Positions 47,301 through 54,971 of a stretch of DNA of 60,000 bases are shown one piece after another. Below the pieces are notes generated by a model. It ran no database searches. It was not told where the DNA came from and worked only from the letters and a program-made list of their open reading frames with translations. Numbering within the stretch: the first letter of the stretch is position 1; every line of letters starts with the position of its first letter. Source of the DNA: Tubiluchus corallicola (Eukaryota > Priapulida > Priapulimorpha > Priapulimorphida > Tubiluchidae); assembly GCA_030141605.1 (NCBI GenBank), contig JAQGDQ010000046.1:126001-186000 (forward strand). The letters are read 5' to 3'. The position numbers and the translations under genes are program-made.

Positions 47301-48547
47301 TTAATTTACGTAAAAGGAAAGAGCCTACGCATACTTTAAATTCGTATTTATTATACAAACTAGTTTCAATTTTGTAATAAATCACTTTCAGTCAGGGATG
47401 AGCTTTCATCAAACCCTCTCTATAGTCTCTTACAAATCGGTAAACAGCTGGCCCAGTTTTGATGTCAATGTCGATAACAAAACTTGGCGTAATCAGTTTA
47501 CCATGGGCCATATCATGTTTAAATCACCCCTGATCGATGGTTGACCCTCTGAAACCTGCTAAAATGGATGCATTACCAGTTAAGTTACTTAGCAGTAGTG
47601 GTAACTGAGCAGAGCTTCACAGACATACAATTACATACATCAGTCCAAGAGCAAGGTCTAGAAAAAAATCCACAAATTTCAACAAGAAAAATAATTAAAA
47701 AATTCTACAGCGATTAACATACCACATTACACACATCACTTTATCAAATTCCAAAATGTTCAAAGAAGAATGTCAATTTCGAATGTCAACATAAGAGCTG
47801 CTTTTATTACGTTGCAATAGGTTCTTATTAAAACTTACAATAGGGAATACTATCAATAACACTATGATCATAAGTGAACAAAAGATCTGTTTAAGGGAAC
47901 GGTTTACTATGGCTATTACTCATAACCAACTGGCCATAGAATTCAAATTTAGCAGAACTGCTGGAAATATAATTTGCTATAAGAGACAATTGCCCGTTAG
48001 CAAAAAATTTCATTTCGCATTGTGATAGCATGGTGGATAGTGCCTTGCGATGACTATTTTCCAAAAACTAGACGATAAAAACTAATTTAAAAGGTCTTTA
48101 CATCTTTAAATCAGTCTAACTTCTACTGTTCCAGTAAACAGTTATTCTGAAGGAATTAGTTTTGTTGCTTATTTTCTCATTAGGCTCTTCTCATTTTCTT
48201 ACTTAATAATCCTATAAGTTTTTCCAATATGTGGTGTTTTAGAATCATTACTTATTGTGTGTGAAGATCAGAAAAAGAAAGTGATATGTTAACATTCGTC
48301 ATTATGTCCTACCTGGAAAGCTGCGATTCAGCACCAAGATGTCCAAGAAGAGATTCGTTGCTTGGTACAAAAATTCCATCCCCTTGGGATTATACGTAGG
48401 CATGGATTTATATGTTAATGTGCCATTAGATGGAGACACTGAGCCTGTTTCTGGTGACTCTGGTTCAAGGGTGCCACCTACCAGCGAGAACAAGAAGCAA
48501 AGTGTCAATGTACTACTTGCACATTTTTTTATCACAGTGGACGTCAT
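26006..48547 (-). CDS. prom: Prominin (CD133 family), five-pass membrane glycoprotein
   Basis: Prominins are cholesterol-binding proteins of plasma-membrane protrusions, microvilli and cilia. At least 22 coding exons join in frame to about 979 residues (998 with two optional micro-exons), against about 865 in human prominin-1. In order: signal peptide (1-~25), short ectodomain, TM1 (~106-130), Cys-rich loop with GCCRLFGGCGA, TM2 (~157-182), large loop 1, TM3 (~432-456), TM4 (~476-502) with the family signature GVFFSFLFCWIMM, large loop 2, and TM5 (~827-850), followed by KLAGLYRKI and DDQYSDAYQTLP, which match the family. The loops carry many N-glycosylation sites. The tail is twice the usual length, rich in RS/DR, ending RRPPPYNYDADSR. 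Exons: 48547-48313, 41513-41443, 39896-39691, 39379-39189, 38953-38870, 38506-38295, 37748-37610, 36904-36828, 36618-36545, 36121-35972, 35613-35466, 34339-34253, 33869-33784, 33661-33574, 33469-33317, 33128-33021, 32790-32719, 31114-31064, 30936-30787, 30402-30313, 29892-29774, 27552-27505, 26306-26006. Confidence 0.95.
26307..27504 (-). other. Prominin intron, no content seen
   Basis: AT-rich intron between the tail exons. A plus-strand open frame at 26,499-26,693 has no supporting features. Confidence 0.5.
27505..27552 (-). CDS. prom: Prominin exon: proximal cytoplasmic tail
   Basis: The acceptor ggttgcag|ATA and donor GCTGA|gtaagt are both phase 2. It encodes YSDAYQTLPDNIPLAE, comparable to the DDVETIPM region of vertebrate prominin-1. 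Confidence 0.85.
27825..27854 (-). CDS. prom: Prominin 30-nt cassette micro-exon in the tail (candidate)
   Basis: The acceptor gctttacag|TGG and donor CTACC|gtgagt flank 30 nt that enter and leave in phase 2, exactly matching the neighbouring exons. Inclusion would insert about ten residues (GRRRHYSSLP) with a basic patch and Ser/Tyr phospho-acceptors. The skipped form is also in frame. Confidence 0.55.
28180..28181. repeat. TA target duplication, left, of the pogo-like element
   Basis: TA immediately outside CAGCAGTTGC; the matching TA lies at 29,425-29,426. Confidence 0.6.
28282..28340 (+). repeat. Subterminal 23-bp direct repeats of the pogo-like element
   Basis: TAATTGACTCAA recurs at 28,282, 28,305 and 28,328, an exact 23-bp period, with related GTTAATAGACTCAA nearer the end. 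Such repeats can be extra transposase-binding sites in pogo-type elements. Confidence 0.7.
28731..28995 (+). pseudogene. Tigger/CENP-B-like transposase, N-terminal HTH remnant
   Basis: The frame shows LTVKEKLKILEQYDKLPKMG followed by QLKISQSTLGRILEKN, the psq/CENP-B-type DNA-binding helix-turn-helix of pogo/Tigger transposases. It ends at a TGA at 28,993-28,995. There is no start codon in frame at the left, where a TAA precedes it. Only the first ~80 residues of a protein normally 450-550 long remain. Confidence 0.8.
28992..29136 (+). pseudogene. Transposase C-terminal remnant, different frame
   Basis: Directly after the HTH piece, in another frame, HEALQALNVLREYMPRTATD and then NFVSQLLREKIKQPTLKKFL end at a TGA. 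It resembles the helical C-terminus of Tigger-type transposases and abuts the N-terminal piece, showing that one internal deletion removed the catalytic core and broke the frame. Confidence 0.6.
29774..29892 (-). CDS. prom: Prominin exon: TM5
   Basis: The acceptor cattttcag|AAT and donor GATCA|gtaagt (phase 2). It encodes NGFWAGLGICLLMLIPSIIL, then AVKLAGLYRKI, the family's last helix and start of tail. Confidence 0.93.
30313..30402 (-). CDS. prom: Prominin exon: end of loop 2
   Basis: Acceptor gaatttcag|ATA, donor CTG|gtaagg, phase 0-0. It contains the conserved Cys pair in GTCEPVSRAFNASVYSVCKE. Confidence 0.92.
30787..30936 (-). CDS. prom: Prominin exon: loop 2 helical segment
   Basis: Acceptor attgttag|GAA, donor AAG|gtatag, phase 0-0. 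It encodes an amphipathic 50-residue segment ending YFHSYLDYTQFK, like the YFEHYLQWIEF region of prominin-1. Confidence 0.92.
31064..31114 (-). CDS. prom: Prominin exon: loop 2, 51 nt
   Basis: Acceptor tttattag|GGA, donor ACG|gtaagt, phase 0-0. It encodes GSINTSLEQLLIDSNMT with two N-glycosylation sites. Confidence 0.88.
31115..32718 (-). other. Prominin intron, 1.6 kb, possible old insertion
   Basis: Mostly featureless. On the plus strand, 32,039-32,128 reads MSMNKDKRTLLQCYAKKE, faintly like the N-terminus of some hAT or ZMYM-type proteins, but nothing more supports it. TTGCTTATAAAGTA is directly repeated near 32,528 and 32,543. Confidence 0.3.
32719..32790 (-). CDS. prom: Prominin exon: loop 2, 72 nt
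   Basis: Acceptor cttatttcag|TCA, donor GCT|gtaagt, phase 0-0. It encodes SLFQLADYIENLQRGVVANI..., helical. Confidence 0.9.
33021..33128 (-). CDS. prom: Prominin exon: loop 2, 108 nt
   Basis: Acceptor atattttcag|CTA, donor CGT|gtaggt, phase 0-0. It includes an N-glycosylation site (SNRT). Confidence 0.9.
33317..33469 (-). CDS. prom: Prominin exon: loop 2, 153 nt
   Basis: Acceptor ggttatag|GAG, donor GAG|gtatgt, phase 0-0. It encodes a 51-residue charged helical segment (ENEVSKVLENLDSLRFD...). Confidence 0.9.
33574..33661 (-). CDS. prom: Prominin exon: loop 2 conserved Cys region
   Basis: Acceptor atttttcag|GAG, donor CGG|gtaaga, entering in phase 2. RCNNNESFYNVFKVEY corresponds to the CKKNRGTYGTL region of prominin-1. 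Confidence 0.9.
33784..33869 (-). CDS. prom: Prominin exon: loop 2, 86 nt
   Basis: Acceptor ttttttaag|ATT, donor ATAAT|gtaagt (phase 2 out). It encodes ILDYYFTTYGKEAIYGKKDV.... Confidence 0.88.
34253..34339 (-). CDS. prom: Prominin exon: loop 2, 87 nt
   Basis: Acceptor tattttccag|CTC, donor AAG|gtagtt, phase 0-0. It encodes two cysteines (STCTIFGCEYLRD), an addition relative to vertebrate sequences. Confidence 0.85.
35466..35613 (-). CDS. prom: Prominin exon: TM4
   Basis: Acceptor ctactgcag|CGG in phase 2, donor GAG|gtatgt. GVFFSFLFCWIMMAVCIALF is the most diagnostic prominin signature in the gene, followed by LLCDPLVS. Confidence 0.95.
35972..36121 (-). CDS. prom: Prominin exon: TM3 and Cys loop
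   Basis: Acceptor tttttatag|TTA, donor ATGGC|gtaagc, phase 2-2. It encodes YYAGIVISSIILLVVLLNSL, then GLMYGACAPRPTDRYDDSCT, matching the LGLLCGVCGYD..TRGC region of the family. Confidence 0.95.
36545..36618 (-). CDS. prom: Prominin exon: loop 1 end
   Basis: Acceptor tttattgcag|ATA, donor TATGC|gtaagt (phase 2). It encodes IKAQLIDLKSHVSRTNDYVV.... Confidence 0.9.
36828..36904 (-). CDS. prom: Prominin exon: loop 1, 77 nt
   Basis: Acceptor gactttcag|ATG in phase 1, donor CAG|gttagg. Helical segment ARLKVDDVGREVADIANVIS.... Confidence 0.9.
37610..37748 (-). CDS. prom: Prominin exon: loop 1, LPDV segment
   Basis: Acceptor caatttttag|TTA in phase 0, donor GAAG|gtttgt (a weaker donor), phase 1. 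LPDVRVALANVSRLVEENVN resembles the LPPVDAELDNVNNV region of prominin-1 and carries NVS and NST glycosylation sites. Confidence 0.9.
38189..38215 (-). CDS. prom: Prominin 27-nt micro-exon (candidate)
   Basis: Donor ATG|gtaaat is good; acceptor aaccttaag|TAT has a weak pyrimidine tract. Nine codons (YLNEALHSM) in phase 0-0 fit exactly between the flanking exons and would lengthen loop 1 at the point where vertebrate prominins also have residues. It may be alternatively spliced or spurious. Confidence 0.4.
38295..38506 (-). CDS. prom: Prominin exon: loop 1 with C-x-x-C
   Basis: Acceptor tcttttag|AAG in phase 1, donor CGA|gtaagc in phase 0. Contains NVT glycosylation and ANCVPCTQLV with the conserved loop-1 cysteines. 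Confidence 0.92.
38870..38953 (-). CDS. prom: Prominin exon: loop 1, 84 nt
   Basis: Acceptor cattttcag|ATG, donor CAAC|gttagt, phase 1-1. It encodes AGELLLEDLMKLTGLTRAMA.... Confidence 0.9.
39189..39379 (-). CDS. prom: Prominin exon: TM2 end and start of loop 1
   Basis: Acceptor tgcttttag|GTT in phase 2, donor CAAA|gtaaat in phase 1. FGVICTFVTNEYVESAI completes TM2; the rest is a helical ectodomain. Confidence 0.92.
39691..39896 (-). CDS. prom: Prominin exon: TM1, Cys loop and TM2
   Basis: Acceptor ttgttttcag|CTA, donor ATGCT|gtaagt (phase 2). WEVGFLVCAIVGVVYIVAMF is TM1; GCCRLFGGCGAQQSKMDGK is the family's Cys-rich cytoplasmic loop; RISYGTMFFLVTMLML starts TM2. Confidence 0.95.
41443..41513 (-). 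CDS. prom: Prominin exon 2: N-terminal ectodomain
   Basis: Acceptor ttttgttgcag|ATG in phase 1, donor TCG|gtaaat in phase 0. It encodes VTSNGTQFSLYNLYDPDSPY... with an N-glycosylation site. Confidence 0.85.
41690..41740 (+). repeat. Possible tRNA-like SINE relic
   Basis: Box-B-like GGGTTCAAATTCA (41,722-41,734) follows a weak box-A-like TTGCTAAGTTG. It is more decayed than the other two copies. Confidence 0.25.
44301..44369 (+). CDS. Candidate exon of a nested opposite-strand gene (TPR-like)
   Basis: Acceptor tttacttttcag|GCG and donor CTGCAA|gtaaga bound 69 open nucleotides, 23 codons (ALERIVELDTDNLLPWKLKK...). The pattern ALE.I.ELD.DNLLPW resembles the junction between two tetratricopeptide repeats. 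No partner exon was found within the intron. An alternative frame starting ATG at 44,345 (good Kozak taccATGG) reads METKKRSASKRQRGKLRGNK up to a second donor AAC|gtgaga. One exon of an undetected gene, a gene fragment or chance are all possible. Confidence 0.35.
46381..46536 (+). repeat. Purine-rich GA tract
   Basis: About 155 bases almost wholly A and G on the plus strand, made of imperfect GAGA/GACA/AAGA units. Low-complexity sequence. Confidence 0.8.
48313..48547 (-). CDS. prom: Prominin first coding exon: signal peptide
   Basis: ATG at 48,547; MTSTVIKKCASSTLTLCFLF then SLVGG is a cleavable signal peptide. Later GMEFLYQATNLFLDILV matches the ATNQFLD region of the family. Donor CCAG|gtagga in phase 1. 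The start is chosen because upstream sequence has stops and a splice acceptor at 48,660. Confidence 0.9.
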
Positions 48548-48659
48548 ATTGAAAGAGAATGTTTGGCTTTTCTCTGTTTGGGAGTAATGTACAAAGCAAC
48601 TTTTCTAGCACTAGCCAGTGCTGAGTATGCTGACTCCACTACAGTCCACTTCCAGCCAC
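48548..48659 (-). other. prom: Prominin 5' untranslated part of first coding exon
   Basis: A strong acceptor gttttttcag|GTGG at 48,660 begins the exon, 112 bases before the ATG, so at least one non-coding exon must lie further upstream. Confidence 0.55.
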
Positions 48660-49059
48660 CTGAAAAAACATAATAGAATGTACGTTTAAACAACATTATA
48701 AACCATAGATTTACACAAAACAAATTAAATATAACGACGTCCAAAAGCTTTATTTAGAAAATAAACTAGAGCTAATATAAAAAACTGACTAATTCAGTCA
48801 GTGCAAACAGTTCTTGTCCAAAACAAGAGAATGTGAACCACCTGTACTAAATTTCACAGCCCATAAAATATAATTTTAAAATAAACACGGAAAAGGCTGC
48901 AAAGCAATGTTTACTTTATCTATCCTTCACAGGGCTCTAACTTTCACTGCAAAATGCCCCTGGGTTAAAACAACATAGACTAGATAGCAAAGAATACACA
49001 CTTAAGCTGCATTCGCAACGTCGGGCAAAAGCAATGACAATTTTGATACTTAAGAAATG

Positions 49060-49073
49060 TGGGGGAGGGGGGG
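49060..49073 (+). repeat. Poly-G-rich run
   Basis: GTGGGGGAGGGGGGG, a near-continuous G run in AT-rich sequence. Confidence 0.8.
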
Positions 49074-49279
49074 ACCATAGTTTCCAGGTTCATAATTAAA
49101 CGGTGGTATAGCTAACGAGCAACGTTTAGATTTGGTGCTTATTTGGCAATCTGTGATACACTATCGAGATTGCATTATCTAGACATCAGCTTTATTAGAA
49201 AAACCACAAAAACATGTAAAGAAACAAGCCAAAAACGAGTGACGACTGATCATTAATACAGAAATTTTCGTACAGCAGT

Positions 49280-49420
49280 CTAGATAGACATGGCAGCTTT
49301 TATATAAGATCTCAGTACCAACAATCTTGAAATGGCGAGTTTGTGTAACCTTTCCAAAATAGGAACGGCCCTGACATAGTACCACTGATATAAAGGCGTT
49401 CGTAATGCAGCTGCTTGTTC
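49280..49420 (-). CDS. Candidate terminal coding exon, unassigned
   Basis: A good acceptor (caacgttttcag|GAA) opens 46 codons ending at TAG: EQAAALRTPLYQWYYVRAVP, then ILERLHKLAISRLLVLRSYI. The composition is strongly protein-like, helical and basic. It lies just upstream of prominin on the same strand. No upstream exon could be linked and no family is recognised. A second frame of the same stretch is also open (MSGPFLFWKGYTNSPFQDCW), so the coding frame is not certain. Confidence 0.3.
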   Translation of the reverse strand, partial: EQAAALRTPLYQWYYVRAVPILERLHKLAISRLLVLRSYIKAAMSI

Positions 49421-49675
49421 CTGAAAACGTTGTGAGAAAAAGTATGAGCAGAAATTTTAAATACTTGGTGCGAAAACATTTGTAAAAACAAATGCTGTGA
49501 AGGGCAGAGAAGCCGCGTGATGAACACAGCATATACCTCACATCAGCCTAGAAGCTAGGGAACGCATTTCTATAGGAATTAACAGTTAATGCACCAATGT
49601 TCATTTCCGATTGTTAAAAATACTAAATCTAAACTTCTAAATTTTTCCATGAATCTGTCCCTTTTTACTTCTTTC

Positions 49676-49758
49676 AGTGAGAGTGAGTGGGTGAGTGAGT
49701 GAGTGAGTGAGTGAGAGAGAGAGAGTGAGTGAGTGAGTGAGTGAGTGAGTGAGTGAGT

Positions 49759-49813
<55 letters not shown>
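49676..49813 (+). repeat. (GTGA)n/(GA)n compound microsatellite
   Basis: Perfect or near-perfect GAGT/GTGA tetranucleotides followed by about 25 GA dinucleotides. The Ser/Leu-repeat open frame on the other strand is only this repeat. Confidence 0.95.
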
Positions 49814-49818
<5 letters not shown>

Positions 49819-50578
49819 TGTTCAGACTAGTAGCATGACGTTCATATTGGCGAATTGCTTTTGCCTTTGGGTGTACCATTTGAATGATTTCTGCTTCTGC
49901 ATGTGAGATTGTGAATGACTATAGGATATAAAATGGAAACCTTGGGAGCTAAATCGTTACAATAACAAAGGAAAGGTATTTTGGACTTTCACTCTTACAG
50001 CAATGAACCAGATACAGTGTGTAAACAAAGAGCTAGTCAGCTTGCCACAGGGAAGGCATGCTCTTATCTGAGATTGCTATGATAAATACTGAACACTGCA
50101 GTCATTTATACAGGGAGGACAAGTAGGAATCTCTTCCTGGTTGCATGGACTCCACGACTGAAAATGTGACTAATTTTAAATAGCATAATTCTCAATGGCA
50201 GTCACTGTAGTCAACAAATGCATGTATTCTTAGTGTTACCTACACTGAACAAAAAACGCAGAGAACTAAAATTTTCGAATTTTTTAAAACTAATTTTTGA
50301 AAACGGCTTAAATAGCAGTTGGCATGTCTAACTTCAAGCTTCCTCTAATAATTGAAGTGACAACGTCGTTGGACTTTGGTTCTCAAAATGTGTTGAATTT
50401 TAGTAACTTTTAATGTATTGCTAAACACATCTAATGTACATGTATTAGCAAATCTAGAAAACATCAACCTTTCCTGTTACATGTACTTGTGACAATTATA
50501 GGAAGAATCCCAGTACACGGGTTCCTTTGTACAAGCCACGTTTATGTAAACTGATACATTCCCAAGGAAATATTTTAC

Positions 50579-50642
50579 CTGAATAACCTTTAGCTGCCAA
50601 CTATCGAGCTGCTTTGGTATGTCACCTCATATTACCAATTTC
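50579..50642 (-). other. prom: Candidate non-coding 5' exon of prominin
   Basis: Acceptor ctttttgcag|GAAATTGG and donor TTCAG|gtaaaa enclose 64 nt with stops in all three frames, as expected of a 5' untranslated exon. It lies 1.9 kb upstream of the acceptor at 48,660 on the same strand. The link is inferred. Confidence 0.35.
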
Positions 50643-51121
50643 CTGCAAAAAGTAAAGTGCCATATTTAAATAATTAATGATAAGAAATCAATCTATAACA
50701 CACAAAAAGCAAATGCTGCATGTTATTGAGGTCACTGCTACACCAAATAAGACTAATTCGTAACGTACTGCATGGACGCGCCACCTATCGTGACGAGGTA
50801 ATAGATCCGCCTTAACTTGAAATCTTCCGCATTAAAGAGCGATGATTATTACAACGATATTTAACAACAACTTCAGTTTTTAGGAAAAAGAAAATACACA
50901 CAAATACCGACATTACGATTCATTATGTATACTTAACCCAAGCCAAATCGCTTCACTTGAAAAGGTCATTACTTCATTGGTCACTTAGCCGAGAATTTTA
51001 AGCCTACACAGACGCTGTTTGTTTTCTACTGATCATCTCTAAACAGAGGCACAATTATTTACAAACTGCGTATAATCAGAGAAAACAAAATGCATGTATT
51101 TAGTTTAGAAAACACTAGTCA

Positions 51122-51158
51122 ATGAACGCTATGCGAACCCTACAATCTGGCCAACCAG
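51122..51158 (+). CDS. Candidate first coding exon, plus strand, unassigned
   Basis: ATG at 51,122 opens MNAMRTLQSGQP and runs to a strong donor CCAG|gtaaga in phase 1. Nothing downstream could be joined with confidence. Weak evidence. Confidence 0.2.
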
Positions 51159-52454
51159 GTAAGAGCAGACAGAACAATTTCATTGACTTTAATTATTTAC
51201 GAGGCTGACGAGGCAGAGATCTGTACGACGAGGTTCATCACAAATAAACATCAATCGATTCATTAATAATAGGAAAACTTTATATCGGACGGGGTCAAAG
51301 TTAATCAAGTATACTAATGGATTAGGCATAGAGATGATAGAAGGGGGATGGGGCAGTAGTGCGACCTGCGATCTCTGCTACAATTTACTAACCTTATAAT
51401 TACCTGCAGAAAACAACAATTAATTAATTTTACTAAACCATCGTGCTTTGTTCAAGTACCAGGAGGTGTTTTCAAACATCAAATCAAATATAATACAACA
51501 CAGACAACATTAATACCCTTCTGAATAAGCTCGAAACCCTTATAAATACAAATTTCAACAATTAATTAACTTAATTTATAATAGTGACTATACAGAGATT
51601 TTTATTTGTTTATTAACCATTTTATTATCATATTAGGTAATTTCGTTAACTCAGGTTTCGATTTTAAAGTCGAAACCTATGAAAATTCTCCAAAAACTTT
51701 CAAAAATGTTGCTTAAAAACGCTACGGGAAACGAGCCTTGTCTTTACGTGTACCTTCGAAATCCTTTGCACCTGATTTTCTTGACTACTGTTAAATCATT
51801 AATGTCAAGTGTGCAATATTGTATAAAAATTAGTGGCAGCACATATTTTTTGCGTGTTCAAAATACTGTCTGTTAATGGTGAAGTAAAATGTTGCTGAAC
51901 AGTCATCTGCCCAACCAGCATTACTGTCATCACTATGCAATTCATGCAATGTGTGCTGAGGTCAACGCCTTCATTGGTCAGAGGCTCAAAATCTGTACAG
52001 CTCTTGGAAAAATAGGCTCAGCTGCAGGACAAAACAGTATCATTATTTGCACAGTTAAATAATATTGTGGCAGTTTGCATTTTTCTGTTAGGTTGTTGAC
52101 CATTAATAGAAGAACATAATGCTACTGTGTATCTGTCTCTAAATGCTGAAATAGAATATTTAAGCAAAACTTGCTTTAATACCAATATCTACTTTTGAGC
52201 TCAATTATATAATTAAACGTCATAAGATAAACCCCAGAAAACCTCTTAAGAAGTTTTATCTTAGTAATCAAAACTAAACTTCTTTTATAAGAAATTCACC
52301 ATTAAGTGGAATTTTCAAGCATTACAGATTTGGTTGCCAAGGGTCAAAGTGTCGCAAATTATATAGTAGGATAAACTGAATAGCCTTGCTGCCTAGTTGT
52401 CTGTGGTCAGTGGACACACTATAAATATAATTACATAACGAATGACTGATGATT

Positions 52455-52586
52455 ACGTCAACGGCGTCCACAGTGTGACACACTAACTGCTGGCATCTTA
52501 CGGTGACCAAGCCTGCAATGACGTCAACGGCGTCCACAGTGTGACACACTAGCTGCTGACATCTTCGCTGACACCAAGCCTGCTGG
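52455..52586 (+). repeat. 66-bp tandem duplication
   Basis: ACGTCAACGGCGTCCACAGT and its continuation occur at 52,455 and again at 52,521, nearly identical for about 45 bases and related to the end of the unit (CACCAAGCCTGC). The second copy creates a TGACGTCA palindrome at 52,519-52,526. Confidence 0.9.
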
Positions 52587-53577
52587 CTGCAGTTTTATAG
52601 GAAAGGCTAAATTTTAATTGAAGTTGCATAAACACGTAGGCAAAACTGGTGGACTGAAGCGTAAACTGTTTATAAATACGCTGTAAAATCTGGGCTCGTG
52701 TTGAAGCCCCACATGTCGTCAATGGTGTTAATTTGGTTAGGTTTTGCAAAATCAGAAGCTTCTACTGTTGGGAGCAGCCTAGTTTCTCAAGGCCAAATAG
52801 TTTTCCTCAGTACACTCCAATTATGAACATAGGTTGAATGGTTCTGCTTTTTTTTAAATCTGTCAAAATTGATTTAGTTTGCGTTGGCCAGCGTATTTGT
52901 GCGGCGAGAGATTTGACACGGTGCTTGAGAAATATACATTTTACAAAAAAGCGTTCTAATTACACATAAAATACTTAGTTCTACTGTGGCAGTGTGCCCC
53001 ATCTACGACTGCAAAAATCGCCTTTCATTAGTAATTAATCGCAAAATGAGTCAATTCCTCAAACAGTCACCTGTTCGAGGAGCTGCTATCAAAGCAATCA
53101 GCATTATAAATTCTATAAACAGAAAGTGAACGTAGTCAGGTTATTATGACGTACATAGTTCCAAATACGTCCTGCCCCGCTACATGCTCACGTGCACATA
53201 ACTCACTACCAGTACCGATTGTACAAGGATTCTTTCAAATCTACAGGCTACAATAAATGATCTCAAGTTTTTATAAACTCGATCAAAGTGTAACGAGAAA
53301 AGTGAACGTTGTGAGGTTATTGTCACACATCTTCCAGTAAGGCGGAAAACCGGCTTATTGCCAGCGCAAGAAAAACAGAGTTGTCTCCAGTACAGGTTGA
53401 GATTGAAATTCATGTTGAGTCTGTGAGTCGTGCTACTCATAATCACACAGAATATTGCAACTCAAAGCAGTACAATTAAATAAGGTTGCTATGAATGTGT
53501 CAACCTATGTAGCACAATTATGCAACACAACAACGGCACCGCAACCGCCTTTTCTCGTTGTTCAACGGTTGTTTTGT

Positions 53578-53600
53578 GGGGAGTGGGGGTGGGGTGGGGG
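53578..53600 (+). other. G-quadruplex motif
   Basis: Four G runs, GGGG-AGT-GGGGG-T-GGGG-T-GGGGG, with loops of 3, 1 and 1 bases: a canonical intramolecular quadruplex pattern on the plus strand. Confidence 0.85.
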
Positions 53601-54169
53601 TTGTGACGTAGTATGTCTTATCAACCAAAAATGCACGCTTTCATATTCAGCCTAAATTGAGGTTTGGCATTTTCAAGGTCTAGAAGGTTATCCGAATGGA
53701 AAAAATGCTGCAGTTTTATGATAAAAGCTATTGTTTGACTTTTACAGTTGAAAATACTCCGAAAATGTAAACATGTGGCAAATACGAAGAAACAACAAAA
53801 TAAAACAACAGTGGTCAATTTAAAAGTGCATCAAGAAAACATGTACGATACGCCGCTATTTAGCAATGCCCATTAGATGCAACCAAGGGTATTCCTCAAC
53901 ACAAAAACTTATAGACAGGCGTTAAACAGCCAAAGAGAGAGTTTAACCCGCTTCACCGAACTAACTTTAAAAGATTGTATAAAGTATATTGCAAGTGTTC
54001 GAAAAGTATTTTCAGAAGTGTTAACGGGGGATAGGGTGGTAAAAGTTAGACGAACATTGCATCTCCTCTCAACCACTAGATCTCACTACGCTGCCTGTTT
54101 TACGAATACCTACAGAACCTACTGTAAATCAACAAATATAACGGAATACACACGACAGTGCAAAAATAA

Positions 54170-54256
54170 CATACCATAACACATCGCAACACAACACAAC
54201 ATAACACATCACAACACAAAACAATATAACACAGCATAACACAACACAACATAAAC
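54170..54256 (+). repeat. Imperfect (ACAAC/ACATA)n repeat
   Basis: Reiterated five-base units ACAAC, ACATA, ACACA over about 85 bases. Confidence 0.8.
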
Positions 54257-54463
54257 CAAAAAGCATATAATTTTCGAATTCATTTCAAATTGAGAATAAG
54301 ATAATGCTATAGTCCAGAAAAGTGAGAGTACAGTACTTCATCTCCATGTTACCAATTTGGCAATGGATGATTTTAAAGGCTACACGCACAAGAAAGAGCT
54401 AGTAAACACTCCTGAAGTCAAGTCTTATTCATTCATCGACCTATTTGACGTACAAAAACTTAC

Positions 54464-54600
54464 GCATACAGGATACGCTTAAACTTCCTGGTGTTGCGAC
54501 TTTTGCCACAACTTCCGGTGCAGAAAAACCCGCCTATGAATGAACTGCAACGCGGACCAGCAGTTGCTTACCAGGAAACACCTGGTGTTACTTCACGTCT
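54464..54600 (-). promoter_or_regulatory. Candidate upstream promoter and first exon, minus strand
   Basis: A consensus donor (TATGC|gtaagt) at 54,464 follows a GC-richer stretch with an ETS-type CCGGAAGT site (54,518-54,511, minus) and a second donor-like CCTG|gtaagc near 54,567. This could be the first exon and promoter of prominin, 4 kb upstream of the 50,579-50,642 exon, or of another gene. Inference from motifs only. Confidence 0.25.
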
Positions 54601-54971
54601 AGTTAATCAATGATTACAGTTAAGTTTTTCAAACAATATAATATTGTCTTGGTGGTTCATAATAGTTAATTAAACTTGACAGCATTTACATTGCTGATAT
54701 TACGTTTGTATGCATGTTGACCGGCCAGTTGGTTAAAAGGTGGCCAAGGTCAGGCGAAGTCATAGCATTTATTCAAAATTTACCTGCAATTATAAAACGT
54801 TTAGCGTATTACACATAACAACATACAGACAGTCAAATGGTGTCTGACACGCCATTGATAAACTGAATCACTTTATCTCGACGTCATAGATATGTCAATT
54901 TGTTTATCTGTATTTTAGTTATCAAAAATATTGTTTTGTCCGATAACTAGCTTGTTTCATTTTCCCCACAG

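Larger units (their letters stand above)
41514..48312 (-). other. Prominin first coding intron, 6.8 kb
   Basis: Largest intron of the gene. It holds a possible SINE relic (about 41,690-41,740, plus), a spliced-looking plus-strand exon at 44,301-44,369, a purine-rich tract at 46,381-46,536, and a short segment at about 47,394-47,553 whose ends CAGGGATGA and, inverted, CAGGGGTGA look hAT-like but lack a target duplication. CpG density rises near 45,240-45,560. Nothing else is recognised. Confidence 0.5.

Noticed and set aside
47394-47553. Short hAT-like element
   Set aside because: The ends CAGGGATGA and CAGGGGTGA are suggestive but no target duplication exists and the length is only about 160 bp.
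49637-49879. 80-codon minus-strand frame of Ser/Leu/Thr/His repeats
   Set aside because: It is the translation of the GTGA/GA microsatellite.
53877-54179. 100-codon ATG-started plus-strand frame
   Set aside because: The composition is plausible but no domain, splice signals or homologous pattern could be seen; kept only as a possible link in the plus-strand gene proposal.
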